A model generated the notes under the pieces. It did no database searches. It saw only the letters and a program-made list of their open reading frames with translations, and was not told the origin of the DNA. Positions 36,315 through 48,300 of a DNA stretch of 64,000 nucleotides are shown piece after piece. The translations under genes and the position numbers were made by a program. Origin of the DNA: Symsagittifera roscoffensis (Eukaryota; Xenacoelomorpha; Acoela; Convolutidae). The stretch's first letter is position 1, and every line of letters begins with the position of its first letter. The DNA lies in assembly GCF_963678635.1 (NCBI RefSeq), contig NC_087065.1, positions 59,050,754 to 59,114,753 on the forward strand. Direction: 5' to 3'.

Positions 36315-39300
36315 ATCTATCTATCTATCTATATCTATCTATCTATCTATCTATATCTATCTATCTATATCTATATCTATCTATCTATACTATATTTAAA
36401 TGCGAGTGACAGCTATCTCCCATGTTTAAGCATAATAATTTTGCATGTTTAACGAAAGAATTTTTTCATGTTTAAGCTATATCATATATTGCAATGCTTA
36501 AGTTTCCGCAAGGTCATTATTTTTCGGTATTTTTTTTGCGGCCAAATCAAGATTATGTCTGTCTACCCGTCGTTTAATTTTTTAACTTTCATCTCTTCTC
36601 TGATATATTTAAATGCGGGCTTCACTTTCTCGCCATGCTTAAGCTTTTTCAACGTATTATTTTTGCATGTTTAACAAAAGAATTTTTTCACGTTTAAGCT
36701 ATGTCGTATATTGCAATGGTTAAGGTTTTTTCGATTTCCAGTTTAAATTCAGTGTTTCTTTCATAAAGTTTGAAATTAGCAACCCAATAGTAGAAAATTG
36801 TAAGAGTTTTCCCATGTTTTGCGATTCGTATATGAATAACCAAATCCTTTTAGTTTACGAGATTGGCAATTTTCGAGATTTTTTTTTTAATTTCTAGAAA
36901 ATTTAATCTTAAAAAAGTTTCTCAATTTCTGAATTTCTCACCCTGTAGTTGGGTGCTCTCAGGGGTTGCGAATCTTGCCTCCAATTCTGACTTCTCAAAT
37001 CCTTGTAGTTTTCAAGATATGACGTTTTTTATGATTTTTTTCAAAAAATTTTCAAAAACTTAGATTTTAAAAAATTCCAAAACGTTGAAGATCGCAATCC
37101 TGTTTTTGGATATTGTGTATTGTGAGGGTACTCTCAGGCGTTGCAAATCTTGCCTCTGATTATGGCTGCTGAAATCCTTTTAGTTTTCGAGATATGACGT
37201 TTTTAAAGGATTTTTTCAAAATTTTTCAGAAAACTTAGATATAAAAAATTTCACAAAATGTGATATTCGCATCTTTGTAGTTAGGCTCTGTCAGGGTACT
37301 CTCAGGAGTTGCAAATTTTGCCGCCAAATGTGACTGCCTAAATCCCTGTAGTTTTCGAGATATGACGTTTTTTATGATTTTTTTCCAAAAATATTGAAAA
37401 ACTTAAATTTTAAAAATTCCAAAACATTGAAGATCTCAATCCTGTTTTTGTATATTGTGAGAGTACTCTCAGGGGATTGCGGATCTTGCCTCTGAATATG
37501 GCTGCTCAAATTCTTGTAGTTTTCGAGATATGACGTTTTTAAGGATTTTTTTCAAATTTTTTCAGAAAACTTAGGTATAAAAAATTTCGTTGAATTTGAA
37601 TTTATCATCTCTGTAGTGAGGCTTTGTCAGGGTACTCTCAGGAGTTGCGAATTTTGCTTTCCAATATGACTGCTCAAATCCTTATAGTTTTCGAGATATG
37701 ACTTTTTAAATGATTTTCTCCGAAATTTTCAAAAAAAACTTGAATGTTAAAAAGTTCCAAAACTTTGAAGATATCACTCCTGTTATTGGAATCTGAGAGG
37801 GTGCTCTCAGGGGGTTGCGAATCTGGCTTATGAATATCTCTACTCAAATTCTTGTAGTTTTCGAGATATACGTTTTTTTTAGGATTTTCCCTATCTATAG
37901 TGAGGCTCTGTTAGGTAATTCCCAGGAGTTCTGAATTTAGCCTTTAAATATGACTGCTCAAATCCTTGAAGTTTTAGAGATATGACATTTTTTCTGATTT
38001 TTTCAAAAACATTTTCAGAAAACTTAATTTTTTTTTCAAAATTTGAAATTCCAACCCTTTAGTATGGGGCTGTTAGGGTATTCTCAGGAGTTGCCACCAA
38101 TCTTGCCTCCAAAAATGACTGCTCAAATATTTGTAGTTTTCCAGATGTGACATTTTTGTGATTTTTTGAAAAAAACTTTCAGAAAATTTGATTTTTTTTC
38201 CAAAGTTTGAAAATCCGAACCCTGCATTTGGGGGCTGTCAGAGAACTCTCAGGAGTTGCAAATCTTGCGTCCAAATGCTACTGCTCAATTGCTTTAAGCT
38301 TTCGAGATGTGACGTACCTTTTTTTTTATCACAAACTTAGATATAAAAAAAAGATTTTATGGTTTTTCAAAATTTGAGTTTATAAAAAACTAAGAAAAAA
38401 ACTTCTGAAATTACCAACCCTGTAAATCGGTGCTGTCAGAGTACACTCAAAGGATGCAGATATTTTTTCCGATAAATTCGGGTTTTTTGATAAATTCAGG
38501 GTTTTTATCAAATGCTAGTTATAATGAGAGCCGGGATAGTAAAATTGAGATATTGCTGTTGATGCGCCATCAAATTAATTTTCTTTCGGCTTAACTCTGT
38601 CGGCTATCTAGTACCAAAATTTCTACACTCACGCAGCAAATTTGCGACTTCGCTTAATTCTCAACAAATTTTATTGATTTATTTGTCCAGTATTTTCAAA
38701 AATTGGTAATCCTGAAATTTTTTTCGATGTATTGCAAATAACCATCGTTCTCAGGAACCGCGCAGATATCTTGTCTTTTTTGAGCAAAGTTTAAATGTTA
38801 ATTTTCTTTTCCCTTTGATTTCAGCTGCGGGGAATGTATCTGGCGCGTCAATTGAGTTTTGCTGGTGTCAGTTTCAAAATCGAGGAGGTGCCCCTCTCTC
38901 CTGACTTTGAGCGCATGTACAATGACTCCGTGGCATTAGTAAGTAATCAAGAAACCATTCAATTGTTTGTTCTACAGGTTCATTCTCTTTAGAGTACTAG
39001 CCCTAATGAAGCTGTTACGATTATAACTAATTTTTCCTCAACGCTATTTTTCACTGAAGCAGTCCAAAGACGCTGAATTCATCCCGCTTTCTTCAAACCA
39101 GAGATTGACATATTGTTTTTTTTAAATTAGTCTCGAAAAAAGTTGATTTGTGGTTAAGAATCTGGTTGTAGCTGCTTTACCGCAAAGATTCTGAGTCGAT
39201 ATCATTTTTATACGAGACGGAAAAGAGTGTATGCTGTTTCTGTATGTGTAAAATTAAATTGTATGCCTGAAATTACATCAATCCGTTTGATTTAAGTGGG

Positions 39301-42300
39301 TCAAGGCGCGTGAGTTCTTTTGTAAAGCGGCTGCATATATCAATGATGACGAAACAATAAGGACGACATGTTCAAAAATGATGTGGGGTCAGTTCTGGTC
39401 GTCGCACCAGAGGTTCTTCAAGTATCTATGTATAGCCTCGAAAGTGCGTCACGTGGTCACAATAGCGAGACATGGCCTGAAGAACGGAAAGTGTGTGGTG
39501 ATTGGACTACAGAGCACAGGAGAGGCCAGAACTCTGGAACAGATCGAGGCTATGGGAGGAGGCACTGCTGGCGGTGGAAATGACCAACTGGACGATTTCG
39601 TCTCCACCGCGAAGTAATATTAGTTTTAGAGTTATTTTTGTTTCAAGAATTCGGCTTTTCATTTTGAACGCCATTTTTTGTTTTGAGAAGTCATTTTCGC
39701 CAAATTTCAGCACCTGGAGTTAGTGTTTTCTTTAAGGGGCGTGTTTCAAGCCTTGGTCGAAAAGTACTTTCCCTGCGTGGACAATGGTTTCGGAGCCGAC
39801 AGTGGAGTAGGGGATCTAGATGACTACTTATCACCAACAGGTAGCAAACGAAAAAGGGGTAGACCGAAAGAAAAGGGAATTGTACTCGGCAGCAAAAAGA
39901 CGCCGAAGCCGTTTTCGGCTGATTTCAATTCGGACGAAGAGGACCCTAGTATGAGTGATTATGAGAGGCATTTCCTCGAAAATGACGAGTTCGACAACAG
40001 CGGATCCGAGAGGTGAGCCATCAGTAAAATCAGCTGTATGAAGCAAAATCGTACTTGCCGCTGCCGAGTTTTGAACTAGTTAAATGAAAAAAAAAAAAAA
40101 CGAATGATTTCACTTACATAGAGGCCTTGCTGATTTTCTTTCAGGAAAAAGTCGTAAAATTTATTTCTTGCTCTAATTTGATTTTTTTCGCGGTTTGACT
40201 TTTGATTTTTTTACCCTTGCGATAAGCAAAGGTGTTGCAATTGGGTACTAGACTTTTTTCCGAAAAAAACTTAGTTCGCAGTACTCATCCAGACTCATCT
40301 CATGGTGTGGCTCATAATGATTTCAAATTTTTTAAATATCTCTTACACACTTATCCTGGAGCCAACGAATACGACTTGGGCTGCAAAGGTCATGGGTTCG
40401 AATATGACCAGGGCTTGTTTTTTTTAAAAACCTGTTTTTCAAGTATATTTGAGCTTATATTTGTGTGATTATGTTCTGTCGGCTTAGTTGACACATCTAA
40501 GAATCGTTTACTTTTTCTGTACACTTTTTTCAGTGTGTTTGCTTTTAGTGTTTCAGCATTTTATATATCCGGCAAAATCGAATTTTGTTTAAATATTGGT
40601 TGTAATTTTGCTAACTCGATTTGTTAAGTTTTCCTCTGTTTTCGTTTTTTCTTTTTATCGGTTATATATTTTTTATGGCGTTTCAAACCCAAAAAGTTTT
40701 TGCATGAGTGTATGTGTTCTGAATGGAAGGGGGAAGTATTTTTTTTCAGTTGTTAAGATTTATATTTTTTTCTTCATGAATGGTTTCTGCTCAAGTATTT
40801 TCGGCTTTGTTAGCGCTTGGTAAGTTTTGCTCCGATACCGATTTTGCATTATATTTCGGCAGCGCGCGATTTTTTTCGGCAGCGGCTTTGATTCTATCGG
40901 TTATATCGATAATATCGATAAGACCTTAGACTCTAATTTTTGAATGCTCATTATCAATTCCACTCGGAACTATTTTAAGAACTTCAAAAAAATTTAAACT
41001 TGAAAATTTTAATTTTTTTTTCGTTCTTTCTTCAACAGTAACAACGTTCAAAGTCCTATTTGATATTTCTTGAGTGTCTTGCTGTTTTAATCCTATACAT
41101 GTTATATCACAAGTGATGTGAAGCTCAGCTTCGCTGCTGTGGGTTAAGTTCAGTTCATTTCCTTTGTTAAAATTGCGAAATTCGAATGCAGACTGCTTGA
41201 AAAAATAGCCAGTAATTTTTTTCGTTTTTTCTGAGCTCTGTTTTTCTTTGCTCTGAACGTTCGAGTCAACAATGAACATTTGATGTGGGTCAGATGCTGG
41301 CTCTTTTTCTTACAAAAACAGACACGATCCTTTTTCAGTCTACTAAATTATCAAATTTTCGTATTGTTGTTTTATCATGGGATTGTCTAATATATTGTTG
41401 GTATAGATATGACAACTCAGAAATTGACAATGACGACATTGATGATGTCGAAGATGACGATGAGCTTGACCAGGACGAGGATGATGACGCTAATCCGTTT
41501 GCTACGAATAACTCAGACGGAGAAGATGAATGTCCTTGGCTCAAGAAGAAAAAGAACGTCCCCCAATCGACCAAAAAGACTCTTAATGGAGAGAGAAAGA
41601 AAAAAAGGAAGTGGGAAGAGCACGAAGACGATAGAGACTCCGCGTTCTCAAATCCATCAAATAAGAAACGGAAAAGTAAGATTATTAATCAATCATGTCA
41701 GATAAGACTATCAATTCTAAGCTTATTTATAAAAAGGCCATCGATCATGCTATGCCAGACTCGTCGTCGAAAAGATATCTGGTCTTCAGGGTTTTGATTT
41801 TTCTCAATTTTTTTTTCACAATTTACAAGAAGTTAATGCAGTGTTTTTTGGCCTGAAGTTTTTTTTGGCTCGCATTGAAATTTAAACAGATTCACATGAA
41901 GTCACATTTAACAGAGAAATTCATATTGATTTTTGTTCATAGACAACACAATTTCTATGTCGACGGGCTACCAAGGAGTCAATAATCAGAATTTGTCGCG
42001 TATAAACAATGGGGGAGGGGCTACCAGTCCAGCAGAGGCAGCCAAATTGTGCACCTCTATGCGAAATGAACTCCTTCTTATGCTGGACAGATTGGAGTCA
42101 AGTCTGCCTGCGAATACTCTGGATCAGCTCATTGACGAACTAGGGGGCACGGAGAACGTAGCAGAGGTAAGAATTTATATTTGATTTTTAAGAGTCGATG
42201 GACGACGTTCAAACTCTTATACATGTCTTGGTGATTTTTTGTTCGTTTTTTTTCAAGAAAAAGCTTATAAATGCTCTAATAACTACAGAAGTTCATTCAT

Positions 42301-45300
42301 TCATATTAATGCATTTATGAATGCACTTCGATTTATGTGCCATTTAAGAGTCGATGAACGTAGTTCAGACTCTTACATAGGTCGCGATGATTTTTATATT
42401 AGTTTTTGATTCAGGAAAAGTCTAAAAATTTGTTTCGGCTCAAATTTACTTTTTCGATTTTTGATTATTTTAATTTTTTTTAATTTAAAAATTTAGTTTG
42501 ATTTTTGATATATTTTAAAGGAAGAAAAACTCACTATCGAACGGCGAAAGTTTAAGGGTCAATAAAAACGTGATCGACTTCTAGTTTTGAAAATGGAATT
42601 TAATTTTCAGATTTCCCAGCGAAATAAAAATTTTACCTATTGATCGAGTTTTCTCAAATTGGGTCAATTTTGTCGAAAAGCGCCGGTCATAAAATTTTCT
42701 AGAAATTAAAAGAGCTTTAAGGGCATCTATTTTTTCTTTGAAATTCGAAAGTTTAAGTTTTTCAAAAAAAACAAGTCAGTTTTTTTCTGTTTCCTTGCGA
42801 TCATTGACTCTGTAATAACTGTTTTTTGGCTATGTTTACACAACAAGCTTGCGAGCGTAGTTTTTTTCTTTGCGTCCAGTTTTTTGTTTCATTTCAAATC
42901 GCATCAAGTAGTACTCCTTTTCTGTGGCGCGTTTGTTGCATAGCATTTAAGCATTTCAAAGCATGTGTCTATCGGTGGCTAGAATTTTGAAGATTTGTTC
43001 GTGGCACACATGTGTAATTAATTTCGAACTTGATTAGATAAAAAAACTAAAAGAGTTCCAGTTTTTCATGGTTTCTTTACTGCAAAAATTTTTGTTGATC
43101 TTTACGAAGAGCAGCGCAATTTGCAACTGCAAAACAAATTGAGTAGCAAGTTTGAAATGGTGGATGGTGGATAATAAATGCAATTAATTGAAACCTCGCA
43201 ATCAATTAGTTGGAATTGGATTGACTCGACAATCAATTGATTGGATCCAATTAATTGCAATTAATTGGGTTTTAATTAATTGTTCCCGAGCCCTGGTGGG
43301 AGCTGGGCCGAGGGCTAATAAGAAAAGAGATAATCGTCACTTTCCAAAAGAGGCTTCAGTTTAACGGTCTGAGCTTTCATGTATTGATGGTGATTGGCAG
43401 AAATTGGCGAGTTGGTTTTGTCCAAAAATCAAACGGGAGCAAAGTCTTTGGTTCTTGAAAGTGCTACCTTAATATTGTCTTCATTTTCTATGTATAGCTA
43501 CTTTCTTGGATGCTCGAGCTGTTGACAGGGGCTCCCTTTTGTGAGTTGGGCGGCCTTTTGAATGATTTGATTTACTGCAAACTTCTCGTTGGTCGTCTTT
43601 TTTTTAGGTTGACTAAATTGATTTTCTGAGCTCTCGCTTCTAGGCACTTTTTGGATAATTTTGACCAAAAAAATTGCGTTTTTGGCGCATGTTTCCCCCT
43701 CAAATTAGTAATTATTGGCACCGAAGGCGCCTTTTTAGGGTCCGTCTGCCAAAAATGGAGATCTCAAATTAGTAAAAGGGAGGGGGGCTTAGGGTCGGCA
43801 GGGGGTCGAATCCCTGATGGGAAAGTGTACTCCCCCTAAATCCGCTGGTGTCTCGTTGCAATCTGTTTGCATCAGTTATTTAATGCACCTGGTTGAGTTA
43901 GTTGGGCTACCAATTCAATCTATTGAGAATTTTACAGATGGATGAAAACTATAACTCTGTCCACCAAGCACAAAAAGATACCGAGTTATAGTTTTCATCC
44001 ATCTGTAAAATTCACAATAGATGTTTGTGCTTGGTGGACAGACTTCTTTGGGTGTGTCACAAAATTTTTTTGAATGAGGTCACTGAATTGGCAGAGAAAA
44101 CCAGTTTCTCTCTATTTTTCTTCGTAACTCCCGGCTCGAAAACAAATATTTTGAAGTGATGTGGTTTAAACTGGCGTTCTGCTCATCAACGGTAAATCCA
44201 CAGAATTTCAACTCTCTTCTGACTCAGCGGGAAAATAAACTGCTAGTTTGTAAACCAATTTGCTTTCCGTTTTCTGTTGAACACGCAATTTTTGTCGGTA
44301 GAGCAAACTATGTTTGAATTTCTTCATCAGTAATGCCGTTTTAGAAATGCATTAGAAACTGGAGAAAAACCTCTGTTTAAAATTTCTTTGCTTCTGAGGT
44401 TTTTCAGAATTGGTAGCGTCTTGGATTTTCAAAAAATAGTTTCGTTAACCGCGTCAATTTTAATTTACTGGATTTTCAAGTCTTAAAAAATAGTTTCGTT
44501 AACCATGTCAGTTTTAATTTACTGCATTTTGAAAAATATTTAATCTGAATCACCCTTTACAGAACGTAAGCTGGCAAATTTTCTTGTTTGTTTTTTTTCG
44601 CTGATAAATTTCAACTTTAGACATAAATATATTTTTTTGCAGATGACCGGAAGAAAGGGACGCGTTGTGAGCAATGACGCCGGAAACATCCAGTACGAGA
44701 AGAGGTCGGAGGCCATGGTTTCTCTAGAAGTCATCAATGTTACAGAGAAAAAGAGATTCATGGATCTCGAAAAAGTAACCTTTGTCCACAATGCAACACT
44801 TCAAATAGATCCCATTACTGAAGGACTATTCGCCTTTTTAAAAACAATAAAAAATTGATATATTAATTTGTAGCATTCTATGACCATTTTTGGGAAGCTG
44901 TTTAAAAAGATTTTGATGTTTTTCCAGAGGGTTGCGATCATAAGTGAGGCTGCCAGCTCTGGAATTTCACTTCAAGCGGACAGGCGTGCCAAAAATCAGC
45001 TCCGACGCATCCACATTACAATGGAGCTACCGTGGTCCGCGGATAGAGCCGTACAGCAGTTCGGCAGAACCCACCGATCAAATCAAGTCCATGCCCCGGA
45101 ATATCTTTTAGTCATCTCGGAACTAGCCGGCGAGAGGAGATTCGCTTCAGTTGTTGCGAAGCGTCTCGAATGTTTGGGGGCTTTGACACACGGGGACAGA
45201 AGAGCGACCGAACACCAAGATCTTAGCAGTTTCAATATTGATAACAAATATGGCCGTATTGCACTAGATGACGTGTACGCAAGTGTTTTACTCGCAGAAC

Positions 45301-48300
45301 CGTGCAAAGTGCAGCCACCAAAAAGCTTCAAAGGCAAAGACTTCTTCAAAGGTATATTCCGAATTACTTGGCGTATAATTTTGTCCTAAATTCCCACCGG
45401 ATAGTATTAAGTTTTTTTTTTAAAGAAAATGGCTTCGAAGGTATAAATTTGAGTGCTTGATGAACTCTCCTGCAGGACCTGGCGTATTCACACCATTGTA
45501 ATGAAGCAGCAGCAATGAAGTCAAAAAGATTTTCAAAATACAAGAAACAAAGAAACATCAAGTTTGCTCATTTGCTCTTTTTTTTTCAGACTACTGTTCG
45601 TTCACACACGCTATTAATGTACCTAAGTTCTTGATTTTGTTCATACAAAAGCATGATCTTGAATAAATAGTTAATTGTGATCTTACAATTGCAACTGTTT
45701 CAGACTGATGAACAGTACTGATTTTTTTTCCAAAAAAAAGTTCGAACACTGGAAAGAAAATGATTATGCATGCTGTTGGCGCATTTTTTACACTAGCTAA
45801 CTCAAGTGAGCGTAGTGTTATAGTACGATTATTCTTTTTTCTAAACTAAGTCGCAAATATTGGTGCCACTTTTGGTGGAACTTTTACGGCCTTTTGATAG
45901 CATGTGCTTTGACTTTCGAATATTAATAAGTTAACACTGCTGATGGATTTTTAATTCATGAAATGAAACGAAAAAACTATTTGTTTCATATAACAACTAT
46001 AATAAAAACTCGATTTCAGAAATTTTCTAACTCAATATATCTCGCAATTTTTGAAATGCGGTTTTAAGCATCATGTGGTTTTATGCTTTCCATTTTATTA
46101 CATGCGAAGTTAGTGTGGGTGCCTCCAGTCTGATATATTGCAAATTATTACTTGCAAAATTCTGTCAATTTATATTTGGTGACTTTTTTGCTGAATGTTA
46201 ACTGTTCGTGGTCGAGAGGGCAGGGTGTGAGACTCCGAATCCGTTACCTAGCAAAGTTTTGCTAATTCGAGGCTGATTTCTATTTTTCTTATTTCACTTT
46301 GTAAAGCTGATTTTTTGTCATGTTCTTGTTTTGTTCCGACCGTTGAAATTAGGGAAAAACTTTGCCTTCGGGTGATTTTGTTTTTGTTTTGCTTTTTGTT
46401 TTCCACGCAAAATCAGGTACCACAAATAATGATCGGACTGAGTTGAGTGATATATTAAAGCCCTACCAGTGGTGATTCGAACCACTTTAAAAACGTTCCA
46501 AAAATTTTTACCAGTGTCGAGAAAAACCGGTTTGAAAGTTTTGATTTTTTGTCTTAGTTTGAGCAAATAAAACAAGCGAGCAGGCTTACAAGCTGAATTA
46601 TGCCTAATTTAGGACCGTAAAGTTTAGTTTTAAGCAAGTAAAACTAGTTTTTGGAGTTCTTGATGCCCAAAATGAAGCTAAAAAAACTCAAAAACTAGTT
46701 TTACTTGCTTAAAATTAAGTTCCAAGGTTTTAAATTAGGCATAGTTCAGCTTGGAAGCCTCCTCGCTTGCTTTATTTCCTCGAATTCAGACAAAAAATCC
46801 GAAATATCAAACCGGTTTTTCTCGACACTGGGAAAAAAAAATTTAAAACTTTTACTAAATTTTTCTAGCCATTTTACTACAATTTTTTTTGTCCAATTTG
46901 CCTATACTACTATGACTGTCTAATATGCCCTAATTATATTTGTACGTCAGATCCTTTTTATCACACCAAGCCGAAAAAAAACTAAACTAATTTGGAGAAA
47001 AAACTTTCTAATTCGTAGTTTTCTAAAGACTATGGTCGGAACTTTTTGTGCTACTTGCACAGTAACCAGCTTTACTTGTTAGTGTTTGCAAAGCGCAGCT
47101 TCGCCTTGTGTAAAAATCTTTTGTTGTTTAGAGATGCAAAAATGTCTCGTGGATGTCGGCTTGTGTGAGAAAACGCAATCTGGTCAACTAATTTTAGACA
47201 AAGGTGGGTTGATTAAAAATATTACTCATGAAAACATTTTGACGAGGAACCGCGGTAATTAAGTACGATGATTTTAAAGGGTCTGCGGTCTTTCTTGTAT
47301 CATTTACTTGTAACGACATAAGGTGGCGATAGGCAGAAAGAACAATAGTGCATATGATCACATAGTTAATATTGCTGATTGCAATTGTATTTTGCAATTC
47401 TTAAGCATTAATCGTCTTATTGCAGGCATAGTATCCTTTTAGTTTGTCTTTTTCTATAGATGCTAGCACGATTGCTAAGTTCCTGAACAGGATCCTGGGC
47501 ATGCCAGTGAAGCACCAGAATGCACTGTTTGAGCATTTCACAAACACTCTGGATGCAATCATTTTGGAGGAGAAGAAGATGGGCAAATTCGATCTGGGCA
47601 TTCTAGGTTAGACAAGTTTCGACTTTTCAATGTGACATTTTGCGATTTGTTTTATAGTTTTCTCGTCTGAATTTGAGGAGTTGTTAATACATAAAGAATC
47701 TAGTATCAAGTGGAGTTAAATCCAATTAGTGTTGTTAAGAGTAGACGAACCTACTGCAGACTCCTATATCGGTCGTGATGATTTTTTTTCAGGAAAAGTC
47801 TTAAAAAGCTTTAATATTTTACAGAAGTGCATTTATGCCAATTATTGCATTTATGAATGCATCTAGGTATATATGCACTATTCGAGTTCAATTCATTTTC
47901 ATCTGCTAAAAGCTACGTAAGTTGTGCTCTCCATTTACGTAAGTGTAAAGGTCACGAAAAACAGATCGACTTCAAGTTGCGAAAGTAGAATTTAATTTTC
48001 AGATTTCCCAGCGTATTAATTAAGTTAGCTATTGATCCAGTTTTCTCAACTTGGGTAATTTTCATCGAAATGCTACTCAAACTGTTCTAGAAATTGAAGA
48101 GTTTTAAAGGCCATCTATTTTTCTTTGAAATTCGAAAGTTGAGATCTATTCAGAAAACAAATCAGTATTGACTTTTTTTGTTTCTTTGCGCTCATTGATC
48201 CTTTGCCAACTGTCGTTTAGATATGTTTCAATTAAATGAATCGGCATTGTGATGAAAATTTTCGATCCATTACGCGTTCTATTAGCAAGCGTTATCCAAT

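Larger units (their letters stand above)
36169..38824 (+). other. SBNO intron 7 (2.7 kb)
   Basis: Holds the ATCT microsatellite close to the donor, then the ~168-bp satellite array. The last 350 bp before exon 8 have no recognisable element. Confidence 0.8.
42167..44642 (+). other. SBNO intron 12 (2.5 kb)
   Basis: Two family-A heads (42,195 and 42,350), the second continuing to about 42,850. Then an AATTAATTG-rich palindromic cluster (43,185-43,285), a GC-richer patch of unknown origin (43,650-43,850), the pseudoknot-ordered inverted repeats (43,922-44,040), and a short direct repeat, aatagtttcgttaacc, near 44,436 and 44,489. Confidence 0.7.
45352..47131 (+). other. SBNO intron 14 (1.8 kb)
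   Basis: Holds family C copy 2 (45,788-46,285) and the fold-back element (46,506-46,836). The GCGAAGC-type motif lies near 47,088-47,108, only about 25 bp before exon 15. Confidence 0.75.

Noticed and set aside
36213-36452. ORF reading LSIYLSIYL repeats
   Set aside because: A product of the ATCT microsatellite.
36267-38460. CRISPR-like array
   Set aside because: The repeats are contiguous satellite and microsatellite units without spacers, in a eukaryotic intron.
45476-45600. Candidate SBNO exon after ctcctgcag
   Set aside because: In the required phase it stops after eight codons, and the peptide has no SBNO similarity. The exon at 47,132 fits in both respects.
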